Part shown: positions 56,395 to 63,832 of the stretch, piece after piece
Position numbering within the stretch: position 1 is the first letter of the stretch
Layout: each line of letters starts with the position of its first letter
Source of the DNA: an uncultured Glaciecola sp.
GTDB lineage: Bacteria > Pseudomonadota > Gammaproteobacteria > Enterobacterales > Alteromonadaceae
Assembly: GCA_905479945.1 (NCBI GenBank)
Contig: CAJQOP010000001.1
Coordinates: forward strand, 1 to 64,000
Direction: 5' to 3'
Length of the DNA stretch: 64,000 nucleotides
The notes under the pieces: model-generated
What the model saw: only the letters and a program-made list of their open reading frames with translations
Database searches by the model: none
What the model was told of the DNA's origin: nothing
Program-made: the position numbers and the translations under genes

Positions 56395-56398
56395 CGCA

Positions 56399-57010
56399 AT
56401 GACAAAACTGTCTGTATTTATTTTTTTGTGCACAATTTTAAGCTCTAACGTTTTAGCTAAAATACAGAAACAGCCCGGCGAGAATATTCAGAAAGATAAT
56501 TTCTATCCTACGGTGAAATTTGAAACTAGCATGGGAGATATTGTTATTGAAATGAATAGGCGCAAAGCACCTATTACGGTAAATAACTTTCTAAATTACG
56601 TCAAAAGAGGAGAATATGACAATACTCTTTTCCACAGAATCATCCCAGACTATATTGTGCAGGGTGGCGGCTATGCTCCTGAATATAAAGCTAAAAAGGC
56701 CAGCCGAACAATATTTAACGAATCAGGAAACGGATTAAAGAATGACGGATATACCATCGCCATGGCACGCGAGGACGATCCTCATTCAGCTAAACGTCAG
56801 TTTTTTTTTAATATGAAGGATAATGACAATCTTAACCCAGGAAAAACCTGGGGATACACCGTGTTTGGAATTATTATTGAGGGAACAGACGTACTGGATA
56901 AAATCGCTATGGCCGAAACTGAATATAAAGCATTGATTCGTTTTCAGGATGCACCTAAAGAGGACATACTCCTAAAACAGGCCATCATAATGCCCGAGCC
57001 GAAGCTTTAA
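56399..57010 (+). CDS. Exported cyclophilin-type peptidyl-prolyl isomerase
   Basis: A 203-aa protein with a signal peptide (VFIFLCTILSSNVLA), then a cyclophilin domain with ETSMGDIVIEMNRRKAPITVNNFLNYVKRGEYDNTLFHRIIPDYIVQGGGY (in part) and FFFNMKDNDNLN. ATG at 56399, 4 bases after the rlmG stop, gives a proper signal peptide. It acts in periplasmic protein folding. It is likely co-transcribed with rlmG. Confidence 0.9.
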   Translation: MTKLSVFIFLCTILSSNVLAKIQKQPGENIQKDNFYPTVKFETSMGDIVIEMNRRKAPITVNNFLNYVKRGEYDNTLFHRIIPDYIVQGGGYAPEYKAKKASRTIFNESGNGLKNDGYTIAMAREDDPHSAKRQFFFNMKDNDNLNPGKTWGYTVFGIIIEGTDVLDKIAMAETEYKALIRFQDAPKEDILLKQAIIMPEPKL

Positions 57011-57115
57011 TCAACGCCATATCATAGCTTTATGGTAATAATTTATTCTTAAACTGAATGTAAAAATTGAGTTTACCTGTCTATACTCATTACAAATATA
57101 AGAAAAAGGAAAATT

Positions 57116-58756
57116 ATGAAAGCATCTGATTTAATGGTAAAAGCTTTGGAAGCCGAGGGCGTAGAATACATTTTTGGTATACCCGGCGAAGAAAACCTCG
57201 ATTTGTTGGAGTCTTTGCGTAGTTCGTCCATAAAACTTATTTTAACCCGTCACGAGCAAGGTGCTGGCTTTATGGCCGCAACTTATGGTCGCTTGACAGG
57301 TAAAGTGGGTGTCTGTTTATCGACACTAGGGCCAGGTGCAACTAATCTTGTGACGCCTGCGGCTTATGCACAACTAGGTGCGATGCCTATGTTGATGATC
57401 ACAGGTCAAAAGCCGATTAAAACAAGCAAACAAGGTCGTTTTCAAGTGATTGATGTAGTCGATATGATGCGGCCAATCACCAAATATACGACGCAAGTTG
57501 TTAGTGGTGATCGAATTCCATCAATAGTCAGGGAAGCATTTAGGCTTGCATCCGAGGAACGCCCAGGTGCAGTTCATATTGAGCTTCCAGAAGATATTGC
57601 CGACGAATCAACTACCGCTCAATTATTGAAACCAAGCGTTGCTCGACGTCCAATTGCTGAGTATAAAGCAATTAGCTTAGCCGTAGATATGATTGAAAAT
57701 GCAAAGTCGCCTGTTCTGCTCATTGGCGCAGGATCAAACCGGAAGCTAACAGCCAAAATGCTCCAAGAATTGGTTGATAAAACGGGTATACCGTATATTA
57801 CAACGCAAATGGGTAAAGGTGTTCTTGATGAGAGTGCAGAGCTTTTCATGGGAAATACCGCCTTGTCATCGGGCGATTTTGTCCATAGAGTTATTGAGCG
57901 AGCTGACCTTATTATCAATGTAGGTCATGATGTTGTAGAGAAGCCACCATTCTTTATGGAGGACGACAGCCAGCAAGTTATCCATATTAACTTTGATTCG
58001 GCTGCCGTTGATCCAGTTTACTTTCCTCAATTAGAAGTCATTGGTGATATTGCTAATAGCATCTGGCAAATAAAAGAAAAAATAGAACCCCAAGACAACT
58101 GGAAACTCAAATTTGATCGCGATGCAAAGGATGCATATATCAAGCATCGTAATGCGTCTGAAGACGATGACAGATTCCCTATTCTACCAGAGCGCTTTGT
58201 TAGGGAAGTAAGAAAAGCGATGCCTAAAGACGGCATAGTCACCCTAGATAACGGTGTATATAAAATATGGTTTGCTAGAAATTATCCAGCGTATTTACCG
58301 AATACACTTTTATTAGATAACGCTTTAGCTACTATGGGCGCAGGTTTGCCCTCGGCAATGGCGGCAAAATTAGTGAATCCAGATAAAGCAGTCATTGCTG
58401 TTTGTGGTGATGGCGGTTTCATGATGAATAGTCAAGAGCTTGAGACGGCAGTGCGATTGAAACTTCATATTGTGGTGATTATTTTACGTGATGATGCTTA
58501 TGGCATGATCAAATGGAAACAGGCAAATATGAATTTCGACAATTTCGGATTGGATTATGGTAATCCTGATTTTGTAAAATATGTTGAATCTTATGGTGGC
58601 AAAGGTTGGAGAATTGATGCAACTGACGAGCTACTGCCGACACTAGAGAATTGCTTATCGGACCCTGCAGTGCACTTAATAGATGTTCCGGTTGATTACA
58701 GTTTAAATGATGAAACACTCAATAAGACTATTCGCGAGCTTAGTTCAAAACTATAG
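57116..58756 (+). CDS. alsS: Acetolactate synthase, catabolic AlsS-like large subunit
   Basis: A 546-aa ThDP enzyme with the catalytic glutamate in LTRHEQGAGFMAATYGRLTG, STLGPGATNLVT and the ThDP/Mg motif CGDGGFMMNSQELETAVRL ... RDDAYGMIKWKQ. It condenses two pyruvates to acetolactate. No regulatory small subunit or acetolactate decarboxylase gene is adjacent, which favours the AlsS-like type, but the physiological role is open. AAAAGGAAAATT precedes the start. Confidence 0.85.
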   Translation: MKASDLMVKALEAEGVEYIFGIPGEENLDLLESLRSSSIKLILTRHEQGAGFMAATYGRLTGKVGVCLSTLGPGATNLVTPAAYAQLGAMPMLMITGQKPIKTSKQGRFQVIDVVDMMRPITKYTTQVVSGDRIPSIVREAFRLASEERPGAVHIELPEDIADESTTAQLLKPSVARRPIAEYKAISLAVDMIENAKSPVLLIGAGSNRKLTAKMLQELVDKTGIPYITTQMGKGVLDESAELFMGNTALSSGDFVHRVIERADLIINVGHDVVEKPPFFMEDDSQQVIHINFDSAAVDPVYFPQLEVIGDIANSIWQIKEKIEPQDNWKLKFDRDAKDAYIKHRNASEDDDRFPILPERFVREVRKAMPKDGIVTLDNGVYKIWFARNYPAYLPNTLLLDNALATMGAGLPSAMAAKLVNPDKAVIAVCGDGGFMMNSQELETAVRLKLHIVVIILRDDAYGMIKWKQANMNFDNFGLDYGNPDFVKYVESYGGKGWRIDATDELLPTLENCLSDPAVHLIDVPVDYSLNDETLNKTIRELSSKL

Positions 58757-58770
58757 ATAATCATCGCTAT

Positions 58771-58826
58771 CAAAATAGATATCAAAATAGACACACCTAT
58801 TTGAAATAAGGTGTGTCTATTTAAAA
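58771..58826. repeat. Inverted pair of dispersed elements directly before the aldehyde dehydrogenase
   Basis: Copies at 58789-58798 (plus) and 58809-58818 (minus) form a long palindrome, AAATAGACACACCTATTT against its inverse, with a 4-base spacer. A truncated flank copy (CAAAATAGATAT) lies before it. The inner end abuts the ribosome site AAAAGGAC of the next gene, so the hairpin could terminate or hide the start. Confidence 0.85.
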
Positions 58827-58837
58827 GGACAATAACC

Positions 58838-60274
58838 ATGATGAAATTAGCTAAACAATATCCGTACTTTCTTGCAAATAAAGCAGTGTTTGCCAATAAA
58901 AGCCTCGAAGTAACCAATAAATATACCGGTGAAGTCGCCACTACAGTTGCTTTGGCTGATGCAGATGTAATTGATAAAGCCATAGCTGCTGCCGAAAAAA
59001 GCCAGAAATATCTGAATAAAATGCCAGCTTATAAACGCCAGCAAATACTCGAACATTGCGTAACAAGATTTAAAGAGCGCTTCGATGAATTAGCTTATGC
59101 ACTTTGTATAGAAGCTGGCAAGCCCATCAAGGACGCAAGAGGAGAAGTAACAAGGCTTATTGACACTTTTAAGATTGCAGCTGAGGAGTCAGTTCGAATT
59201 GAAGGTGCAGTAATGAATTTAGAGATCACAGAGAGAGCTACTGGATACCAAGGAAAATATAAAAAAGTCCCAATTGGCCCCTGCTCTTTTATTTCTCCAT
59301 TCAACTTCCCACTAAATTTAGCCGCTCATAAAGTGGCTCCAGCCATTGCTGCTGGTTGCTCATTTGTTTTGAAACCGGCAAGCAGAACACCCATTGGTGC
59401 TTTAATCATTGGAGAAGTGCTGGCTGAGACCGATCTGCCTGAAGGTGCATTTTCAATACTGCCGTGCAGTCGAGATGGCGCTGATTTATTTACAACAGAT
59501 GATCGTTTCAAACTCCTAAGTTTTACAGGCTCGCCCAGTGTCGGTTGGGAATTAAAAGCTAAAGCGGGTAAAAAGCCAGTAATTCTCGAGTTAGGTGGTA
59601 ATGCAGGCTGTATAGTCGATCATGACACTGACATCGATGACGCTGTAGAACGAATTGTATTTGGCGCATATTATCAGTCTGGACAAAGTTGTATTAGCGT
59701 TCAGCGCATATTTATCCATGAAGCTATATATGATGAATTCAAAGCCGCATACGCTCATAAAGTGTCGAATCTGGTTCATGGTGACCCTTTAAATGAAGAT
59801 ACTTTTATCGGACCAATGATTTCAAAGTCCGAAGCCCAAAGGCTTGAAGGTTGGATTCAGAGCGCCATAGCTAAAGGAGCTACGCTATTGTGCGGGGGCA
59901 AGCGAGATGGATTGATGCTTCAAGCCGCTTTATTAGAAAATGTACCTGATGAATGTGAAATAAATACAGAAGAAGCATTTGGCCCAGTCTCAATTATCGC
60001 CCCATTTTCTAGTTTTGATGAAGCTTTAAAACGCGTAAATGATAGCCAATTTGGCTTACAAGCAGGTATATTCACAAGAGACATATATAAAGCTCATCAA
60101 GCATGGGATGAGCTAGACGTAGGCGGCGTAGTGATAGGAGATGTGCCAAGTTGGCGCGTTGACAATATGCCGTATGGTGGGGTTAAAGAGTCAGGACTTG
60201 GCCGCGAGGGAATTAAGTTTGCCATTGAAGACATGACCGAAATAAGACTAATGGTGTTGAGGACACCTCAATAA
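58838..60274 (+). CDS. NAD(P)-dependent aldehyde dehydrogenase
   Basis: A 478-aa ALDH with SPFNFPLNLAAHKVAPAIAAGC, KPASRTPIGAL, the FTGSPSVGWELK glycine loop, catalytic glutamate in ILELGGNAGC, nucleophile cysteine in QSGQSCISVQRI and EEAFGPVSII. It is nearest in form to the ALDH group containing phosphonoacetaldehyde and lactaldehyde dehydrogenases; the substrate is unsure. The start ATG at 58838 follows AAAAGGAC; the frame extends through the repeat to a GTG but without family support. alsS lies 81 bases upstream. Confidence 0.88.
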   Translation: MMKLAKQYPYFLANKAVFANKSLEVTNKYTGEVATTVALADADVIDKAIAAAEKSQKYLNKMPAYKRQQILEHCVTRFKERFDELAYALCIEAGKPIKDARGEVTRLIDTFKIAAEESVRIEGAVMNLEITERATGYQGKYKKVPIGPCSFISPFNFPLNLAAHKVAPAIAAGCSFVLKPASRTPIGALIIGEVLAETDLPEGAFSILPCSRDGADLFTTDDRFKLLSFTGSPSVGWELKAKAGKKPVILELGGNAGCIVDHDTDIDDAVERIVFGAYYQSGQSCISVQRIFIHEAIYDEFKAAYAHKVSNLVHGDPLNEDTFIGPMISKSEAQRLEGWIQSAIAKGATLLCGGKRDGLMLQAALLENVPDECEINTEEAFGPVSIIAPFSSFDEALKRVNDSQFGLQAGIFTRDIYKAHQAWDELDVGGVVIGDVPSWRVDNMPYGGVKESGLGREGIKFAIEDMTEIRLMVLRTPQ

Positions 60275-60571
60275 ATTGATAAAACTATATATGATTTTCT
60301 CGCACCCTATGTGAGAGTTTTAATTTGTGGAAGTTTGTATAGAAAACTCTTACTTAGACACACCTTATCTAGTGTTGTGTCTAAGTAATTAGTTACAAGT
60401 CAGGTATCACTAGCGCTCAAATCAAGCGACTTTTCAGGATCTGTAAAACCCCTTTTCAAAAATCAAAAATATGGTCTTTATGATCTCATTGTTTTACAAC
60501 CCGAGCTTCAAACTTCTCAAAAATAATTTTTCCTGTTTTTCTAGCAATGCCGCTCGCGGGTATTTTGGTTT
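60275..60571. other. Region after the aldehyde dehydrogenase gene
   Basis: It holds a terminator-like hairpin (TCTCGCA with TGTGAGAGTTTT, 60299-60322) and one dispersed element inside a second hairpin (60351-60386). No gene is seen. Confidence 0.6.
60351..60386 (+). repeat. Dispersed element within an imperfect palindrome
   Basis: The copy at 60356-60365 in ACTTAGACACACCTTATC is answered by GTTGTGTCTAAGT, giving an 11-to-12-bp stem. It has the look of a hairpin made from an intact copy and a decayed inverted copy. Confidence 0.75.
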
Positions 60572-60823
60572 TTATCTATCATCACTTCTATGCTCCTTAG
60601 GCCAATAATTGGTAGTTTCAACAAAGCGTTTAACCTCGTCTTGGCCACCAACTTCACCGCCCACTTTAAGGCAAGTATGTATATAGCTACTAATAAAGGT
60701 AAAAGGCTCTGATCTAATATTACTATATCTATCTGTGCTGACTTTACTTAGCAGGCTAACGTACCCAGTAAAATTTTGAGTTGTTTCTATATTGCAAGAT
60801 TCTATCGTCGATGAATGCATCAT
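60572..60823 (-). CDS. Possible small hypothetical protein
   Basis: An 83-aa frame ending VKRFVETTNYWPKEHRSDDR, 24 bases downstream of epmA on the same strand. No signal peptide, membrane segment or known family is seen, and no good ribosome site. Codon use is not odd for the region. It could be a real accessory gene or a remnant. Confidence 0.3.
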   Translation of the reverse strand: MMHSSTIESCNIETTQNFTGYVSLLSKVSTDRYSNIRSEPFTFISSYIHTCLKVGGEVGGQDEVKRFVETTNYWPKEHRSDDR

Positions 60824-60847
60824 TAAAAAGTCTCAATAAAAACAAAA

Positions 60848-61846
60848 TTACAATGCTCCAAAATCGAAACTAATCACTTCTCTTATTTGCTTTTTATCCA
60901 ACGCAAGCATTAATAACCTATCGATACCTAGCGCGACGCCAGCACAGCTGGGTAGACCTTCTTTCAAGGCATTCAGGAACTTCTCATCGATAGGCTTTGG
61001 TGCTAGACCAACTTGAACTCTTGCATTATTATCCAAATCGAATCTTACACGTTGCTCACTTTCCTCACTTAACTCCTCAAAACCATTTGCTAGCTCAACG
61101 CCCTTGTAATAAAACTCAAATCGTTGTGATACCGAAGGGTCGGCTTCGCTAAGTTTCGCTAATGACGCCTGACTAGCCGGGAAATGAGTCACCACGATTG
61201 GTTTATCAGTTCCAATTTGAGTTTCAATTTTTTCGCAAAACAAAAGTTGAAGCAAAGTATCCTTTTCAACTATTGAAAGCGTATTAGAAAAATGAGTAGG
61301 TACAAGGTTTTCGTATCCAAGATCATTGCAAATAGACACAATCTTTTCATCAGAAACACATTTGAGGTCAATATCGAGGTACTTAATAAAAAGTTCTCCG
61401 TAGCTTACTTTTTCACAATGAGGTGTGTCTAAAACTAGCCTCAAGATAGAGTCTACGTCCTCTATCAAACTTTCCATTGAAAAACCCAGGCGATACCATT
61501 CCAATAATGTAAATTCTGGATTGTGATACCTTCCTACCTCATCGTCTCTGAAGCACTTAGCTATTTGAAAAATGCTTGGCGCGCCTGCGCATAACAAACG
61601 TTTCATATAATATTCAGGAGATGTTTGCAGATAAAGGTGTGTCTTTTTAACCGATAATGGGTTCGTATGGAGGGTCTCCATTGCTTCCAAATGCAAATCG
61701 GTCACTGTTGAAGGCGACAAAGTTGGGGTCTCCACCTCAAGCACATTGTGGCGAGAAAAATAGTCGCGTATCTGCCTCAAGATTTGGTTTCTCTTGATTA
61801 AACAGTCAATACTGGCAGAGGGCCTCCAATTCAAGCTATTGGTCAT
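60848..61846 (-). CDS. epmA: Elongation factor P--(R)-beta-lysine ligase EpmA
   Basis: A 332-aa class II LysRS-like enzyme without an anticodon domain. It has RDYFSRHNVLEVETPTLS, LQTSPEYYMKRLLCAGAPSIFQIAKCFR (motif 2) and GVALGIDRLLMLAL (motif 3). It attaches beta-lysine to EF-P Lys34. It is downstream of efp on the same strand, 51 bases apart, across a hairpin. Two copies of the dispersed 10-mer are in the gene, at 61421-61430 (codes DTP) and 61635-61644 (codes KTHL, another frame). Confidence 0.96.
   Translation of the reverse strand: MTNSLNWRPSASIDCLIKRNQILRQIRDYFSRHNVLEVETPTLSPSTVTDLHLEAMETLHTNPLSVKKTHLYLQTSPEYYMKRLLCAGAPSIFQIAKCFRDDEVGRYHNPEFTLLEWYRLGFSMESLIEDVDSILRLVLDTPHCEKVSYGELFIKYLDIDLKCVSDEKIVSICNDLGYENLVPTHFSNTLSIVEKDTLLQLLFCEKIETQIGTDKPIVVTHFPASQASLAKLSEADPSVSQRFEFYYKGVELANGFEELSEESEQRVRFDLDNNARVQVGLAPKPIDEKFLNALKEGLPSCAGVALGIDRLLMLALDKKQIREVISFDFGAL
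61421..61430 (-). repeat. Dispersed element core inside epmA (first)
   Basis: AGGTGTGTCT without stem arms; on the coding strand it encodes LDTPH. Confidence 0.6.
61633..61646 (-). repeat. Dispersed element core inside epmA (second)
   Basis: AAAGGTGTGTCTTT keeps short complementary arms; on the coding strand it is read in a different frame, encoding KKTHLY. Confidence 0.6.
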
Positions 61847-61859
61847 GTGGGTTCGATTG

Positions 61860-61888
61860 AGAGGCTAACATTTGAATGTTTAGCCTCT
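61860..61888. other. Intercistronic hairpin between efp and epmA
   Basis: AGAGGCTAACATT and AATGTTTAGCCTCT pair over 13 bp with one bulged base. There is no T-run on the minus strand, so partial termination or mRNA processing is more likely than full termination. Confidence 0.6.
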
Positions 61889-61897
61889 GTGTCAAAC

Positions 61898-62467
61898 CTA
61901 TTTCTGCGAGCGAGACGCATACTCACCACTTCTCGTATCAACTTTTATTATTTCGCCCGTTTGAACGAATAGAGGAACACGAACAACAGCACCAGTGGCT
62001 AATGTTGCAGGTTTGCCACCTGTGCCTGCAGTATCACCCTTTAGCCCAGGATCTGTTTCTGTTATTTCTAATTCAACAAAATTAGGAGGTGTTACTACAA
62101 TTGGAGTACCATTCCACAAAGTAATTGTACAATCGTCATTTTCAACTAACCATTTTATAGCGTCGCCTAATGCTTTTTCATCTGCAGCTATTTGCTCAAA
62201 TGTCTCATTATTCATAAAATGCCAAAATTCGCCATCGGTATATAGGTATGAAAGTTCCGTGTCCAGAACATCCGCGCCTTCTACCGTTTCACCTGAACGA
62301 AAGGTTTTTTCAAGTACTTTATTAGAAATTAATTTACGAATTTTGACGCGATTGAATGCTTGCCCCTTTCCGGGCTTTACATATTCATTCTCAAGAATGT
62401 TGCAAGGTTCGCCGTCGAGCATTATCTTTAAGCCCGCTTTGAACTCGTTTGTGCTGAAATTAGCCAT
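61898..62467 (-). CDS. efp: Elongation factor P
   Basis: A 189-aa protein, [20 protein letters not shown], with the modified lysine at position 34 in [13 protein letters not shown]. Three OB-like domains follow, and the end [13 protein letters not shown] is typical. It relieves ribosome stalling at polyproline. AGAGGAACT precedes the start. epmA and epmB beside it make the beta-lysylation set complete. Confidence 0.98.
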   Translation of the reverse strand: MANFSTNEFKAGLKIMLDGEPCNILENEYVKPGKGQAFNRVKIRKLISNKVLEKTFRSGETVEGADVLDTELSYLYTDGEFWHFMNNETFEQIAADEKALGDAIKWLVENDDCTITLWNGTPIVVTPPNFVELEITETDPGLKGDTAGTGGKPATLATGAVVRVPLFVQTGEIIKVDTRSGEYASRSQK

Positions 62468-62489
62468 AGTTCCTCTAAAGTTTTATATT

Positions 62490-63536
62490 GTGAGAATATT
62501 TGTGGATCGAATAATACCTAAAAATACCATTGCTGTAGAGTCAAACTGGCAAAAAGAATTGGCTAATTGTTTTACAACCCTAGAATCCTTGCTGGAATTC
62601 TTAGAAATAGACATTAAGTTCGCCAGTGAAAACAATTCAGCTAGAAAGTTATTTGCTATGAAAGTACCTCGTCACTTTGCTGAATTAATGAAAAAAGGTG
62701 ATATTAACGATCCCTTGTTATTGCAGGTACTTCCTCAAAAAATTGAGTATAAAGACACACCTGGTTTCGTTAAAGACCCCTTGAAAGAACATGAAAACAG
62801 CACAAAAGGCGTCCTACATAAATATACCAACAGGGTATTAATTATTGTCAAAGGTGGCTGCGCAGTTAATTGTCGCTACTGCTTTAGGCGTGAATTTCCA
62901 TATGAGAAAAACTCGGTAAATAAACGTCAGTTAGAGGAGGCGCTTTCATATATCAGGAATAACCAGCAGATTAATGAAGTTATATATTCAGGAGGTGACC
63001 CTCTGATGTCGAAAGATAGCCATCTTCATTGGTTAACATCTGAGCTTGAAGATATTCCGCATATCGTCAGATTAAGAATACATACAAGACTACCCGTGGT
63101 CATTCCTTCTAGAATTGATGATGATTTTATCAGTTGGTTTTCCAATTCACGCTTTCAAAAAGTGTTGGTTCTTCATACAAATCACGCAAATGAAGTTAGT
63201 CCTCAACTTGCCGAAGTTTGTTCCAGATTGCGTTCTAATGGTATTACCATTCTAAATCAGGCAGTCTTGCTTAAGAATGTAAACGATGCGGTTGGGGCTC
63301 AAACAGACTTAAACGAAAAGCTATTTAGCATTGGTGTCATGCCATATTATTTGCACGTGCTTGATAAAGTTGCGGGAGCGGCTCATTTTGATGTAACGAT
63401 TGAAAGAGCTCGGGAGATAATGTGTGAGCTGATAAAGCGCTTGCCGGGGTATCTTGTCCCTAAACTCGTGACTGAAATTGGAGGACAACCCAGCAAAACG
63501 CCGATAGACTTAAATTTATATCCATCATCAAATTGA
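62490..63536 (+). CDS. epmB: EF-P beta-lysylation protein EpmB (lysine 2,3-aminomutase)
   Basis: A 348-aa radical SAM, PLP enzyme with GGCAVNCRYCFRREFPY, where cysteines 124, 128 and 131 bind the 4Fe-4S cluster. YSGGDPLMSKD, IRLRIHTRLPVVIP and HTNHANEV are also seen. It makes (R)-beta-lysine for EpmA. No ATG is near; GTG at 62490 (or 62502) fits the family length. It is divergent from efp with only 22 bases between the start codons. A dispersed 10-mer (62753-62762) codes KDTPG. Confidence 0.94.
   Translation: MRIFVDRIIPKNTIAVESNWQKELANCFTTLESLLEFLEIDIKFASENNSARKLFAMKVPRHFAELMKKGDINDPLLLQVLPQKIEYKDTPGFVKDPLKEHENSTKGVLHKYTNRVLIIVKGGCAVNCRYCFRREFPYEKNSVNKRQLEEALSYIRNNQQINEVIYSGGDPLMSKDSHLHWLTSELEDIPHIVRLRIHTRLPVVIPSRIDDDFISWFSNSRFQKVLVLHTNHANEVSPQLAEVCSRLRSNGITILNQAVLLKNVNDAVGAQTDLNEKLFSIGVMPYYLHVLDKVAGAAHFDVTIERAREIMCELIKRLPGYLVPKLVTEIGGQPSKTPIDLNLYPSSN
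62751..62762 (+). repeat. Dispersed element core inside epmB
   Basis: AAAGACACACCT without a matching right arm, in codons for YKDTPG. Confidence 0.6.
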
Positions 63537-63537
63537 G

Positions 63538-63720
63538 CTAAGCATAAGTATTTATGATTGATCCCAGCCCAGGGTTCGATGATGTTTTGGGTATATCAGC
63601 CGATTCAAGCAGCTGTAATGCAGCTTTGCCCTGTTGTTCTTGCATATTTTTTGCCAACAGAGCCGATTTTATCTCTAGTGCACCGGATACACCCGAGGCA
63701 TTAATGCCTGAAATATCCAT
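63538..63720 (-). CDS. YjfB-like putative motility protein
   Basis: A 60-aa protein, MDISGINASGVSGALEIKSALLAKNMQEQQGKAALQLLESADIP (in part), matching the small YjfB family of putative motility proteins. ATG at 63720 is chosen because AAGGAAATGGT lies just upstream, and the longer frame to 63819 has no support. It is convergent with epmB, with stops one base apart. Confidence 0.75.
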   Translation of the reverse strand: MDISGINASGVSGALEIKSALLAKNMQEQQGKAALQLLESADIPKTSSNPGLGSIINTYA

Positions 63721-63832
63721 ACCATTTCCTTTTATTTCTTGTAGCTGTGTAAAAAAGTGGGCAAAATTGCGCACTTCGCTTATATATCGGCCAACAGATC
63801 TTATACTTGAGCAAAACATTGAGAGGTTATAG

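Noticed and set aside
61995-62489. N-terminal extension of epmB over efp
   Set aside because: It is entirely antisense to efp. The family start fits GTG at 62490.
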